A stretch of 64,000 bases of DNA from positions 10,555,434 to 10,619,433 of the forward strand of contig CM037883.1 in NCBI GenBank assembly GCA_021292165.1, read 5' to 3'. The notes beneath the pieces are model-generated. The model saw nothing but the letters and a program-made list of their open reading frames with translations. It was not told the origin of the DNA and made no database searches. The number at the start of each line of letters is the position of its first letter. The stretch's first letter is position 1. This DNA comes from Shinisaurus crocodilurus (lineage: Eukaryota; Chordata; Lepidosauria; Squamata; Shinisauridae). Shown here piece by piece: positions 28,408 through 40,149 of this stretch. Position numbers and translations under genes: made by a program.

Positions 28408-28600
28408 GAGAGCTCGGGGGGTATAGCTCGGTGTTGGAGCCCCTGCTTTACATCCGGAAGATCCCAGGTTCAATCCCTGGCATCTCCAGGAAGGGCTGGG
28501 AAAACTCATGCCTGAAACCCTGGAGAGCCACTGTTAGTGACAACAATGCTGCTGGGCATGTTGGACCAATGGTCAACATGGCAGCTTCCTATGTGCTTAA
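28408..28600 (+). repeat. tRNA-derived SINE
   Basis: GGGGTATAGCTCGGTGTTGG gives an A-box-like motif, and GGTTCAATCC is a canonical B box. CTGGCATCTCCAGGAAGGGC and GAAACCCTGGAGAGCCACTG follow. Other copies: 51560-51760 (with a second head at 51527-51555) and a head fragment at 56125-56185. It is not a tRNA gene: no cloverleaf closes. Confidence 0.75.
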
Positions 28601-28799
28601 GACCATGTTGCCCAAGCAAGGTTCATCTGCAACAGGAAGTCCTCTTATACTCCTTCCTGCTCAGCAGGATCCAATGGCCAGCTCGGATGGGCCGAGTCAA
28701 TCCAGGGCCTGAAGCTACTACTTTTACCAAGAGGCTGCCATCTGCAGTTCAGGGGTTCACCAAATGGAATTGCCACACACAGATGTCCTCCTGACAGTA

Positions 28800-29305
28800 G
28801 ATTTCTGATAGACCCATCTCAAAAAGGATATAGCAGAGCTGGAAAAAGTGCAGAAAGAGAAACATCAGTGGTCATAGCAGAGCTGGAAAAAGTGCAGAAA
28901 GAGAAACATCAGTGGTCAAGGGGTTGGAGCACCTTCTCCATGACGAGAAGCCAAAACATTCGAGGCTTTTACAGAAAACAAAGTGGGTGACGTGAGAGAG
29001 ATTTATAAAATTATGCATGTTGTACAGAACACGGATAGGGAGAGGTTTCCCCACCACCATCACCATCACTCCTCTCATAACACTAGAACTCAGAGTCACC
29101 CAATGAACCTGATGGGCGGTTGATTCAGGACAGACAAAAGAAAGTATTTCTTTGCACAACACACAGTTAATTTATGGAATTGGCTGCCAAAAGATGTGGT
29201 GTTGGTCAGTGGTTTAGATGGTTTTTTTAAAATGGGGATGAGACAAATTCATGGAGGAGAAGGAAGAGCTATGATGGGTCGAAGTACGTACATGTTACCT
29301 TAATT
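28800..29305 (+). repeat. CR1-like LINE fragment with exact 44-bp tandem duplication
   Basis: ATAGACCCATCTCAAAAAGG, CCTTCTCCATGACGAGAAGC and TTTATGGAATTGGCTGCCAA are CR1 reverse transcriptase region. A 44-nt unit starting TAGCAGAGCTGG at 28831 is repeated exactly from 28875 to 28918. Confidence 0.75.
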
Positions 29306-30480
29306 GTATACTGTGTAACTTACTTCTACTACTACTCTGGAGTAAGTGCACATGGACCCAATTCAGATTGACACCACCTTGCATTGGGATGGAATGGAGG
29401 ATTCAACCCACCCACCCCACTCGCAGTTTGCTTCATGAAATCTCCCCCCCCTCACCCTCAACAATTAAAAAAAGAAAAAGACTCTCCATTGATGCCAAAG
29501 GAAACTATGCAAGTTTTCACATTAAGAAGTCCTACAAATCCTACCATTCCTGAGCCATTCCCTACCATTCTGGGGAATGTTGGGAGTTGTAGGACTTTCT
29601 CCTGCCTAAACATGCATATAATTGTGCCCTGATTTTCTTTTTTAAATTCCTGTGGGATGGGGGAAGCATTTCAGGAAGCAAATGGTGGGGGGAGGGAAAG
29701 TTTAATCTTCCCCTCCTGGTGCATGGTGGTCAGAATCTGAATTGGGGCCATGTGCATTTGCTGTGACCTGTACTTTGACCCTGAGAATACTGGTTCCTTT
29801 GGACTGATAGCCAGGCAGGCCAATAGCCTCAATTTGTCACTTACGGGCTTCCCTGTAAGTATCTGATTCTGATTAGCCACTGTGGGAAACAGGAAGCAGG
29901 AATAGATGGACGGTGCATCTGATCCTCAAGCAGAGGTCTCCTGATGTAAGTCAGCACTGGAGTTCAGCTGCCGTATAATAAACTCATCTTGTTTGCTTAT
30001 CCACCATGCCACAAAGACTCCACTTTGAATAAAATCTACTCTATACTGTACTGGGGAGGGACAGGCAGGAGGATTGCCCGAGGCCGCTCCATGGAAATAC
30101 TAGCCAAGATTGAGGCTGATCATTGGCTTCTAATAATCAATTTCCACTTTGAATGGAATGGAAATGCTGACTTGTCCTGAAGTCAGAAAGGGGAAGGCTT
30201 TCACCCCCTGTAAAGAGAACAGGTTGTTTGGTGACAGCACAGCACACAGCTTTATTTTGCAACTTAAAAGAGCCATCCTTCGGAGCATTCCGTTTTATTT
30301 CCCAGGGTGCCAGAGCCTTGTTGCCACTGAACGTCAAGGATGATTCAGAGAAAAAGTCATAACTTGTTTGCATGCCGTGCTGTATTCTTGGGTAGACTGG
30401 ATTTTGTCCTTTATCTCAGACAGCAAAATGTCTTGGGCTGTCCCTGACCCAAGTGAACATCTGCCTTTCTCAAAAGTAGA
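29305..30480. other. Mostly unique DNA with one short MITE half
   Basis: No gene is seen. A half copy of the ATCCTATGCATG-type MITE is at about 29527-29631 (AAGTCCTACAAATCCTACC, AAACATGCATATAATTGTGC). The rest has no family match or coding similarity. Confidence 0.4.
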
Positions 30481-30569
30481 TTTAGGGCACGATTCTATGC
30501 ATGTTTAGACAGAAAAAAGTCCTACAACTGCCAGCTTGCCCCAGTCTTGTATAGGATTGTGCCTTTAGT

Positions 30570-30816
30570 TGACTAAAATTAAAAGGAAACATAGCGACTC
30601 ACTCCGCCCCCCTCCCGCATGGGGAATTGCAATTGCCCAAAAGGAAGCTATGTTGGGAGGTAGCTCTCTTTGCACACAATCTCAGAAGCTTCAAAAGCCT
30701 TTCAATTTAGCATTTGAAAATGTGTAGTTTTCAATATTTTAATATTTTTACTATTTGGTTTTATATTGTTTCAAACTGTTGTACACCACCTTGATGGCTT
30801 TTTAGCAGATAAGGCC

Positions 30817-30854
<38 letters not shown>

Positions 30855-31510
30855 GATGAGTGTGAGAGACATGGGTGCATACCTGCGATGATCTGATATG
30901 ACACAGCATGCAAACTGTGAGTTCAGAAATCCCTGGCTCATGTCTGGCTTCTATTCTTCTTAACGTCAAAGCCTCGTTATGTTGAAACTGTTTTGTGTAA
31001 TTAAAATTATTTGAGAAGGCTCAGATACACAATTTTAATGAATGCCTTCTTTTTATGGAGAGTAATGGGCAGCAGGGAGCAGGGGGGGAGGAGAGAATTT
31101 AAATGGGATGTGGAAATGTGGACATTTCCCATGTGTTCTTAGAGGGGGGAGATAAGCTGGTGATCTCCTTTCATAAAAGCAAACCACAAACACAGTAAGA
31201 ACACACCGTAATTGTGATTAGCTTACAGAGAGGAGAGCTTTTGTAGCTAGCTTAAAGATGAAAAATCTAACAGGATTTGTTTGTTTGCCCCCAAACTCTG
31301 AGCAGGAGGGTTATGTAATGCTCATTTTTACACTTGTATCGCAGGCTCAGATTAGAACCTCACCGGGGAAAGAACACTTCAAATCTAGCCATAATAGCTA
31401 AATATTAAATCTGAGCTCTGGCAACAGTCCAGTCGCATGTGCTTGATGGAGCTGCAGAAACCTCTTTGCCACACTCTTCATCAACCTTTTCAAAATTCTC
31501 TCTCCCGCTC
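30570..31510. other. Low-repeat AT-rich stretch with (AAT)n
   Basis: About 940 nt. An (AAT)n microsatellite of about 12 units is at 30820-30854, at the end of a weak L2-like tail (TGTACACCACCTTGATGGC). The remainder, with TGTGTAATTAAAATTATTTG, shows no repeat similarity or coding frame. Confidence 0.45.
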
Positions 31511-31516
31511 TGACTG

Positions 31517-31715
31517 GGTTCACACAACGCAATTAGCCATGGTGGCTTATCAGCCATGTTTGTTTCAGAGTGGCTTGTCCTGTTGCCTGACCCCAGCAGC
31601 ATGGTTTGTTAACCATGCACAAGCCACTCTGGCCGGGTTCAGACAACACAACAAGCCACTCTGAAACAAATGTGGCTTATAAGCTACCATGGCTTCTCAC
31701 ATTGTGTGAACCCAG
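31517..31715. mobile_element. Palindromic MITE (CTGGGTTCACACAA ends)
   Basis: The left end CTGGGTTCACACAACGC faces TTGTGTGAACCCAG at the right. Further paired words are GCCATGGTGGCTTAT with ATAAGCTACCATGGC, and TTTCAGAGTGGCTTGT with ACAAGCCACTCTGAAA. An internal second copy of the end (GGCCGGGTTCAGACAACAC) lies at 31630. Confidence 0.75.
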
Positions 31716-31716
31716 T

Positions 31717-31718
<2 letters not shown>

Positions 31719-31785
<67 letters not shown>
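31719..31785. repeat. (CT)n(CA)n compound microsatellite
   Basis: About 17 CT units followed by about 16 CA units, then a G run, directly beside the MITE at 31517-31715. Confidence 0.95.
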
Positions 31786-31786
<1 letters not shown>

Positions 31787-31799
31787 GGGGGGGGGGCGT

Positions 31800-32680
31800 A
31801 CTTCCCCTCCTCCTTCCAAGGAGAACCAAACTTTGGATCTTTGGCTTCTAACCAAAAAGCTTTATTAGAAAAATGCAAGTCTAACAAACTGGCTTAGAAG
31901 TACACATGAAGTGGATTGCAGAATTCAATCACAAAAGAAACAAGCTTAGTTAGAATACTAGCCATTAAGGAAGATTGCCCTGCTGTTGATAAGTTGATTC
32001 CAAACTGGAAACTTCTCCTCCTTTCCAGACTCAAATTACCCACACCCCTAACTGGCAGTTTCTTATTCTTAAAGGCCAATCTCTTGGAGCGCCTGACACT
32101 TCTCAGCTGGTCCATCCTCCTTAACTAACATCTGGGGGGGGGGGGAGCTTAGGATCGCCCTCCTCCCGATCAGAGAGCTCAGATTGCTTTCCCCACAGAA
32201 TGTGACACCGATATAGGTCCTCCCTGATGGGTGGGTCTATCTCTAAGTCGGCTGGCCTTGGGGAACCACTGCAGCCTCCCTCCCCCTCCATCTCCTCCTC
32301 CTTCCCATCAGACTCAGAATCTGTTCCCAGATCCTCCCCTGTAGGAAGAGTGGGCCCAATCCCTACAGTGCGTGCGCATGCAATGGTCAATGGAAAATGA
32401 ATAGCTGCCTTGTCTTATACCCATGGCTAGCCTAATAAATTTTGCTGCTTGAGGCGAAGGAGGAGAGATGGCACCTTCCCCACACCCCCGTCACATGTAG
32501 AGAAGCCAGCGGGACTGGGAGTTGAATCTTACTTCCACACCGTGAATGGGACAGCGTCCCCCACTGTACGTCCTGAGGGCAGCAGGCGAGCTCAGGGGGT
32601 TTTCAGGGCAGGCCATGTGCCATACAGAGCTCTGCCTTCCAGCCCTTGCCAGCATTATTGCTTCCTGCCTTCCAGCGTCT
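31800..32680. other. No gene supported
   Basis: About 880 nt holding a G run (32132-32142) and CTCC-rich sequence. Minus-strand frame 32121-32390 is acidic and low-complexity (TDSESDGKEEEMEGEGG) with no domain or splice context. It may be the decayed end of an LTR-like or other element, but no ends could be defined. Confidence 0.35.
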
Positions 32681-32975
32681 GCCACCTAGGGTGGCCACTT
32701 ATGAATGGCCAAAAAAGAGGAAATGTATGCATCCCCCCAAAAAAGAGGGCAAAGGGGGACAGTGATTTGCATAACATTGGCATATGTTGATTTATATGTA
32801 TAGATGCAAATTTAAAAATAAGTATTAGAATTTAAATAGAAATACAGTACATCTCACCACAGTGCAGAAGGCTATGTTTAGGTGACCTGTATGCCTGCCT
32901 GCTCAGTCGGCTGTCCAAGTGCTATGGATGGACAACAGTTTTTATGGTTCTTTATCTTTAAACCAGACTTGGAAC

Positions 32976-33728
32976 AGCTAATACTCTGGAAGACAGAAAC
33001 AAAATTAAAAAGTGATCTCGTTAGGCTGGAGCGCTGGGCTGAAAACAACAGGATGAAATTTAATAGGGATAAATGCCTAAGTGCTGCACCTAGGAAAAAG
33101 AAACCAACTGCACAGTTGCAGGATGGGGGATACTTGGCTCAACAATACTACAAGTGAGAAGGATCTTGGAACTGTTGTAGATCACAAGCTGAATATGAGC
33201 CAGCAATGTGATGTGGCTGCAAAACAGGCAAATGCTATTTTGGGCTGCATTAAGTCCTGGGCATCAGGAAAAAAAATTCCAGACTGTTAGAGCAATACGA
33301 CAGTGGAACCAACTACCTAGGGAGGTGGTGGGCTCTCCCACACTGGGAGGCATTCAAGGTGCAGCTGGACAGCCATTTATTTATTTATTTATTTATTATT
33401 ATATTTATGCCCCGCCTTTTTTCCTGCAAGGAACCCAAGGCAGCTTACATAATAATCCTCCTCCTCTCCATTTTATCCTCACAACAACCCTGTGAGGTAG
33501 GTTAGGCTGAGAGTCAGTGACTGGCCCAAAGTCACCCAGTGAGCTTCATGGCCAAGCGGCCTGGGGACTAGAACCCGGATCTCCCGAGTCCCAGTCCAAT
33601 ACGCTAACCACCACTGCCACACTGGCTCTCTGTCTTCTGTCAGGGATGCTTGACTTGGATTCCTGCAGGGGGTTGGACTCGATGGCCTTATAGGCCCCTT
33701 CCAACTCTACTATTCTATGATTCTATGG
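32976..33728 (+). repeat. CR1-like LINE with SINE insertion
   Basis: It encodes RLERWAENNRMKFNRDKC and VVDHKLNMSQQCDVAAKQAN across shifted frames, then after the SINE ends GGACTCGATGGCCTTATAGG and TATTCTATGATTCTATG. The boundaries match where the host element's sequence breaks (CCAGACTTGGA before, GACAGCCCTTCAAACAGAGG after). Confidence 0.85.
33377..33632 (-). repeat. CORE-SINE inside CR1
   Basis: Full-length reverse-oriented copy from TTATTTATTTATTTATTATT to ACCACTGCCACACTGGCTCT, with B box and core intact. Confidence 0.85.
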
Positions 33729-33899
33729 ACAGCCCTTCAAACAGAGGACACCTTCAAACAGAGGACAGTCCAGTGTAAAAGAGGACACATGGCCACCCTA
33801 GACGGCTGCCTCACTGTGCCTCACGATAGGGCCGGCCTTGCCTATACTGCCCAATAAACTGTATCATTTGCCTCTCCTGTCCCCCTCCCCCGCATCAAG

Positions 33900-34820
33900 T
33901 ATATACAGGCACCCCTCCCTCCCTCCTCCCGCTTCTTGCAGCCATAGTGAATGGGTAAGTAGCCAAACGTTTGTCTACGTTCTCTAAATACGTCAATCTC
34001 ACTGTGCCGATTCTAAGCAAAAGGTGGTAAAGTACTGCCAATTCGCAGCGAGAGAGACTCTGAAAGCAATTTCCATTCATCTCATTGTAACCCAGAATAT
34101 CTTTGCAGTCATACTTGGGGAATCTTTGAAAGGAGAAGGAGGGGGGGGGGAAGTTGACAGCTAACCCTTCCGCTTTGCTCTGCAGCAAAGAAATCATTGC
34201 GGTTTTACTGAGCACAGCTAATTGAAAGCAAGAAAGAGACATTTGCTTGACTTCTTCATCTTCTTAGGTTGCTTTCAAATGATGGATCGAATCCCCAAGC
34301 AAGGCACAATTTTTCCATTGCTTCTCTGGTATCAGAGGGAGGCAGTTGGGTGAAAAAGAGGCAGCATCACAGGGTCCATTTGCCGGCATCTGTAATGTAG
34401 TTGAATTATCATTATTTTTGCATTCGGATGATGGCATTCAGGATGCTGTTTTATCATCATCAACATCTTGCACTGCAAGAGCTGTTCTGGGCAAGCAGGA
34501 AACATGATTAAGTAGAAAACGTAGATGATATCTTCACTTGTGCACCGTGCCATGTGCCTGCCTTCTACGTTAGTATCAGCAGAGCATCCTTCCTTCTGTG
34601 TTTGCTGATATGGGTCGAACGAGAGTTCTAATGTCTATTAGTGAAAATGGAGTTGAATTCGTAGATATTCAAGAATAACTGTTTTGGATTAGAGAAGTGT
34701 GAAGAATCCGATAGAGGAGCGAAAATCCGATGGATTTTCTTGACACAACCCTGTGGATTATGTTCTGTCTACCCTGTGTCGGCGCCGACTCAATGAGTTG
34801 AGCCAGAAGACTTAATTTCC
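33900..34820. other. Single-copy stretch, no gene
   Basis: About 900 nt with no repeat family match. The minus-strand frame 33895-34242 is 115 codons but has no recognisable domain, no signal and no splice context. The stretch is a modest candidate for regulatory DNA. Confidence 0.4.
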
Positions 34821-34824
34821 CCCC

Positions 34825-34976
34825 TCCCTCCCCCATTCCTTTTTCTTTGTGTCTTTTTAGATCGTAAGCCTGCGGGCAGGAACTGACTTGTTTAATTGAT
34901 TATATGTAAGCCGCTCTGGGAGCCTTTTTGACTGAGGAGGGGCGTTAAAATATTTCAAATAAATAAATAAATAAAT
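34825..34976 (+). repeat. L2-like LINE 3' tail
   Basis: TTTTTAGATCGTAAGCCTGC, GGGCAGGAACTGACTTGTTT, TGTAAGCCGCTCTGGGAGCC and an AAATAAATAAATAAATAA end. Confidence 0.7.
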
Positions 34977-35804
34977 AGGCTGCAATTTGCATATTATTAT
35001 TTCTTTGAAACCTGGGAAATTTGTGCAAAATTCAGGCCACTGCTCTGCAATTCGCACAAATTTACAGAGTGGAGGCCCGAGTTTTGCACACAAATGTGAA
35101 ATTAACTGGCAGAAAATTCAAGGTGGAGTGTGTACATATATGCCGTGAGAGGAGGATGCTTCCATACTTCTCATGTTAAATGCCACAACAAGAACAACAA
35201 CAGGAAGAACAACAATGACTCAAATGTAACAAATCAGCCCCAATATGCACACACCCCGACTCGGCCAACTTTTGGCCCTCGGGTGGGAAATGTGTCAAAA
35301 GTCCATCAAGATCAAACAGAAGGAGTTTTCCAGTGCCAGACATCCCTATTTTGGATTCATGTCATGATCTTCTGTATGCTTCTCTTTGGAAGGGGCAGTG
35401 AACCAGGGGAGTATCTAGGGTGTGGGGAGAAACTTGAGGGGTGTTATGGAGGAAAGGAAGTCAGAAAAGCTGGGGGGAAATGGAGCGAAATAAGAGAGGA
35501 ATGTGGGTGAAATAAAGAATAGGAAAGACGCTTACTCACTGCCAGGGTCTGCTTGGCTGGGAAGCGCTGCAGCTCCATCTGGTGGCCGCTTTTCAGAAAG
35601 CAGCCCAGTCTACACTGCTGTACTTGCAGGGTTTAGCCCCAGACCTCCAGGTGCTCCCAGGCTCGCTAATGCAGACCAGCTGGGAGCTGCAAGAAGCCCT
35701 ACATAAGGGCTTCCTCTTCCCTCAAGCCTTTGCCACAGCAACATGAGTCATTGTGGTGTCTGCAGCTGGTTTCTGACTCTGGTGACCAACTCTGATCCTT
35801 GCCT

Positions 35805-36000
35805 TGCTCGTGTTTGACCTGCATCTGCCCCTGACTTTTGCTTCTTGCCTCTGGCCCCACCTTCCCTGGTATGTGTTAGACATCTGCTCATTCTTGGACT
35901 TTGCTTCTTGCCTCTGGCCCCACCTTGCCTGATATGTGGCAAACCTCTGCTCATCTCTGGACTTCACTCACACCTCTGGCCCCACTCTGCTGTGTACATG
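35805..36000. repeat. Imperfect minisatellite, unit about 60-70 bp
   Basis: Three imperfect units share GCCTCTGGCCCCACCTTSCC and ATCTGCTCATYYYTGGACTT. Similar words in opposite orientation occur at 54.33-54.66 kb (GGCCAGAGGCAAGAGGC), so both may be parts of one repetitive element family. Confidence 0.65.
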
Positions 36001-36062
36001 TTTGACCATTGATTGCTCTGAACTCTGCTTTGTCTCTGGCCTGCACCCATGTCCATCACCCT

Positions 36063-36605
36063 GTTGTGATATGTATCACATTCACCAGCTGCAGCACATT
36101 GTTTACACTTGGAGAGGCACAGAATGGTGGTAAACAAGTATGTTGTGTCTTTCTACTTTTCTGTGTTCTTTCTCATGGGAAAGCTAGATCCTAGGATCAT
36201 TATGAGCTAGTCACATGGTTTGTATGTTCTGAATGACGTGCTAACTTGTTTTTCTGTCTGAAGCCATTTTAGAGAAGAGCAGGACTGCTTTCTCTATTCT
36301 TTCTCTCTTCTGGCTATTGCTTGCTGGACTTTGCAACAATGTAACGTCTTTGCTGAGGTGGAGTGAAGCTCAAACCTACTCCACTGGAACTAATGCTTGC
36401 TATGTATTGTACTCTGCACATGGACTGTAACTAGGAAATATATACTCTGTAGAATATTACTTGCTAAGTAAATAAACAGGTAGAAATAGACCTGTGGAGT
36501 TACAGAGTGTTTCCTTGCTACTTGGATTAATCTGCAAACCGGGGAAGCTACAAGCTGGAGTCGGATTACAGGCAAGCTGGCTGGCAGCTGCAAACAGACA
36601 CGCTG
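36063..36605 (+). mobile_element. Possible solo LTR-like sequence
   Basis: An AT-rich stretch begins with TGTTGTGATATGTATC, has a polyadenylation-like AAATAAACAGG at 36470-36480 followed by GT-rich sequence, and ends near GCTGCAAACAGACA. The layout resembles a long terminal repeat (U3-R-U5). I found no flanking target duplication and no retroviral genes, so confidence is low. Confidence 0.25.
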
Positions 36606-36609
36606 GAAC

Positions 36610-37780
36610 GCTGCACAGAGGGGGGGTGAGATCTGGAGATCTGTGTGTAGAATAATGGGCCTCTATGCACAGACAGGATCCAGCACACGCGGAGCTCTGC
36701 TATCACTCACGCGCCTTCGCACCCCTGGCCCCAGCATTCCAGCCTAGGCCCCTTGCTGCTCATGCCCTGGAGCTGACATTTACACCAGGCTGGGGCTGCA
36801 GACATGCCAATAGTTCTAATATCAGGATCTGCACTGCAAGTGTCCTGGGGGATGTCTGGAAAGGATCAACTTGTGTGCCACACTTTGGCCAAAGGAAGGC
36901 ATTGCACAGAGCTCTGCCACATTAGCCAAGAAAGCCTTGTTGGGCCCATAGGCCAGAGCAGATGACATTCCCCGACCCGCTTGCTCCCTGGTCTGCTGAA
37001 TGACTACGAGCCCTCTGTCTCTGTATATGGTGCTACCTGGCTCCAATCAGGGATTCTGGCATCAGGGCCAAGTCTCCTGACTCTCTGTGCCTCTGGGTGA
37101 GCTTATGATGGGGTGGGGGGGACAGGATGGACAGAGCCTGGCTATGGATCAGTGCTGACAAGAGCAGAACGGGCAGTTTCAGCTGGTCAGTCCAGAAAGA
37201 ATTAGGTGACTTGAGGAACCAATAGGGGCCCTCATATAAGAGCTCTCCCAAGCTTGACCCCAGAGGCTGAGCAACCTATCTGTGAGAGAAGGCACAAAAC
37301 AGCCTTGCTTTCTTCATTTGTCTGATCCAGAACCTGACTGCCTACCAATCTCAGGCCATGTCATCTGCCCCAGGCTCTCTGGATTCTTTGGAACCTGACT
37401 GCCAGTCTGTTTGGACTTCACCATCTGCCTTTGATCCTGCTGGGCTCTGACAACCTGCTGATTGAAGACCTTTGGTTCCCATCGGTGTAGTGGAGGGCCA
37501 GTGCCCACAGGGTCGGAATGCCGGGACTTTCTGATTAGCAGGGATGGTGATGTCACCAGCCACCCCACGCAGAATTCTCTGTTCCCGCAAAGCCTTGTCA
37601 CAATCCTCACTGTAGCTGCGGGTGTGGATGGATTTTTCCAGCAAAATATAGATTGTTGTGAACTATCCGTGTCGTAATGCAAAGTATTTTGGAGTGGCTT
37701 GACCTCGAATGGGCAATGAAGACCCCATTAGCTCTACAAAAGACCTGTTCCTGAGGGAGAGGAAAACTGTGTTAGGACTG
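36610..37780. other. No gene supported
   Basis: About 1.2 kb with composition like the preceding minisatellite and LTR-like DNA (CCTGACTGCCAGTCTG, GACAACCTGCTG words). Overlapping frames on both strands around 37314-37682 have no domain and are judged chance. Confidence 0.4.
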
Positions 37781-38800
37781 GTTTGTTGACATGGATTGTT
37801 GGATTCTCCTTGGGGGGGGGCACTATGGGGGCTGTCACGACGAGTGCCCGCCCTTCAAAATTTACCATGACACCACCATTTGTTCCTCATGGGTTTTATC
37901 TCACCCCTTCTTCTTCAACTGCACATGGAGGGTCTCTCTGGAGGGCTGCAGAATGCACCCCCCTTTCCTTCTTCCCTTCCCCAACAGAATAGGCAAAAAA
38001 AAAAAAGGAAATGAAAGAAAAGAGGCAAGAACAGAGATGAGTTTGACTTTGGACTCAACTGGTGGGCTCAGAAACTCGCACTGGTACCTTCCTTCATGTG
38101 CTCTCTGCTGTTGCCGGGTTGGTAAGCGGGGGGGGGGAGATCACTGTAATGCTCCCACCCTGGTACCTAAGGATCTCTTGTGCATGAAGAAAAGGTTCCC
38201 TGATGCTGGCAATGTTGTTAAACATGGCTGGGTTTAAAATACCAACGGCGTGCTATTTATAGCACAGCTGGCACCTCTCCAACCCCCCCCTCATTCTCCG
38301 TTTAGATAGCTTATCAGAATGAAATAAATAAAGGCAACAGTTACAGCTGGAAATGAGCTCATGCCTCCGTTTCCATGGCATCCGATCTGTTATCATCGGC
38401 ATCCTGGACAGAATTTGTGATCAGCCTCTGGGGTGGTGGTGGTGGGCTCTTGCAACAAGGTTTGTAAGGAAATATCCTGTGTGGATTTTATGCCCAAAAT
38501 GCCTTCCATGAAGCCCCCAGAATGAACAGGTTCCATGTGAGATATGGGGAGGAGGGATTCCCCCCCCCTATTATTATTACTGATGGAGCCTTTTTAAAGA
38601 AACTCTTGTCTATTTTTAGAAGTGTTGTCTGCTTTTCAGGTGCATTATGGTGTTAAAGAAAAGGCATATCATTGCTAATCATATATGAAGCAGAGCAGCC
38701 GTGGGGAAATCGGAAACTGTAATTCAGGCCAGCAGCATTGGGAAGGCAGGAGATTAACCTGGCTCCTCTGGGTGAAGTCAGAAAATAGGTAATCTAATTA
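37781..38800. other. Mostly single-copy DNA, no gene
   Basis: Several G or C homopolymers (37809-37818, 38131-38139, 38284-38291, 38561-38568) and no recognised repeat. The part 38290-38500 (CGATCTGTTATCATCGGC, TTCCATGGCATCC) is evenly composed and could be conserved non-coding DNA. Confidence 0.4.
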
Positions 38801-39282
38801 ATTTAGGGCCCATTTCCACCGGGACATTCTTTTCCTGCACAAGGCCCATTGAAATGAATGGGAGGTTCCAAAAAGAACGCCATTTGTGCAAAAACCACCT
38901 TGCCCTCATTCATTTCAGTGGAGTTTTTGCAGGAGGACGTCCGGGTGGAAAATGGTCCTATAGCCCATAAAAACCAATATGGCATTCCTGTCTCTTGGTC
39001 ACACGGCTTCCCTACCTTTCAGGCGGAGCTGGCCCAGTTTTACAGAAGATACACTAATAAGGCAGCCAGTGATGTAGCATGTGACCGGAGAGATTGGCTC
39101 CAGGATTCCTTGCAGTGCCACAAAGGATTCTGCAAAATAATGTTCAGATTCTGCGCAGCCCGTGCTGGTGTTGCTCTGGGGGACGAAAGAACTATAGTAC
39201 CAAGGAAGGAAGGAAGATGGCCAGGTGTCCTAATTTGCAAAGGGCAGTCCTCTATTTCAGAGAGCTGGCTGGAGACAGTCAT

Positions 39283-39345
39283 AGAATCATAGAATGCGTA
39301 GAGTTGGAAAGGTCCTACAAGGCCATCGAGTCCAACCTATGGGTG
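39283..39345 (-). repeat. CR1 3' tail, left half
   Basis: CATAGAATCATAGAATGCG, GGTCCTACAAGGCCATCGAG and TCCAACC are a reversed CR1 tail. Its continuation (CCCTGCTCAATGCAGGAATC, AAAGCATCCCCGACAGATGG) resumes at about 39771, so the sequence between was inserted. Confidence 0.8.
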
Positions 39346-39771
39346 GTACACGAACCTGGGGGGGGGGGGGCTTGCGGCTCTCTGCGGTTCGGGTCTCCGC
39401 AGTGGCGGCCCCCCGTGCTCGATCATCTGAGCGGCCGGAGGTCGAGCCTGTCGGTCCCCCGTCGCATCACTTCCGGGGCGGCCGGTGTGCTGGACCCCCG
39501 CGCTATGTTTTTTGGTGGGGGGAACCAGGGTAACAGGGCTGGTTTCCCCCGCCAAAAACATAGCACGGGGGGGTCCAGCGTGCTGGAGCAGGGTCCCGTT
39601 GCGTCACTTCTGCCGCACTGGAAGTGACGCGACGGGACCAGCGCGGACGGCTCGCCGCGGAGAGCCGAGCTGAGGAGCCGCCGGCCGGCCGGCCGCAAGT
39701 AGGCCCACGCGAGCCTGAGTTCGGTCCTACTCGGACCCGCGGGAGCCAGTGGTAACATCCCTACCCTGCTC
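39340..39771. mobile_element. CpG-dense foldback element inserted in a CR1 tail
   Basis: About 430 nt, very rich in G+C and CpG, unlike its surroundings. An internal hairpin pairs GGACCCCCGCGCTATGTTTT with AAAAACATAGCACGGGGGGG and CACTTCCGG/GAAGTGACGCGAC-type sequences further out. The right end reads GTGGTAACATCCCTAC, whose complement starts GTAGGGATGTTACCAC; the left end TATGGGTGGTACACG is a weak partner. The CR1 tail sequence resumes on both sides. Confidence 0.7.
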
Positions 39772-39958
39772 AATGCAGGAATCCAAGTCAAAGCATCCCC
39801 GACAGATGGCTGCCCAGCTGGAGCTGTGTGTTCCTTCCATCAGGGAGGGGTGAAGCAAGCTCCCTGGAGCGGCTCCTCTCCGGCTGCTGTATGGGGCCAG
39901 GCGGGTCTCCCCCTTGCCGTGATGTCACTCCTGGGTGGCATGGGGTGCAGCCTCCCAG

Positions 39959-40123
39959 CAGGGCCGGTGCTACCATTAGGCCAACTAGGCGACTGCCTAG
40001 GGCGCCGGGCTAAAGGGGGCGCCAGGAGCATAGGGCTGGAGGGAGGGAGGGCTCAAGTGGGAAGAGGGGGGCGCTAAATATCTGATCTTGCCTAGGGCAC
40101 CAAACTGCCTTGCACCGGCCCTG
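39959..40123. mobile_element. 165-bp hAT-like MITE with exact 8-bp TSD
   Basis: Left CAGGGCCGGTGCTACCATTA, right CCTTGCACCGGCCCTG; both flanks CCTCCCAG (39951-39958 and 40124-40131). The interior includes TAGGCCAACTAGGCGACTGC and GGGAGGGAGGGCTCAAGTGG. It is the short relative of 42058-42821. Confidence 0.93.
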
Positions 40124-40149
40124 CCTCCCAGTGGCCCTTGGTTCTCTGG

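Larger units (their letters stand above)
32686..33801. mobile_element. AGGGTGGCCA-family element interrupted by CR1 and SINE
   Basis: Left CTAGGGTGGCCACTTATGAA, right GAGGACACATGGCCACCCTAG; internal words CCAAAAAAGAGG and AATAGAAATACAGTACATCT match the element at 15469. A CR1 LINE (32976-33728) sits inside, which in turn contains a CORE-SINE at 33377-33632. Confidence 0.8.

Noticed and set aside
28411..28470. tRNA gene (A and B boxes present)
   Set aside because: No acceptor stem or anticodon arm closes; the same head recurs with a shared non-tRNA body, so it is a SINE.
39094..39627. 177-codon plus-strand frame
   Set aside because: Crosses a CR1 tail and the CpG-dense insertion; composition-driven.
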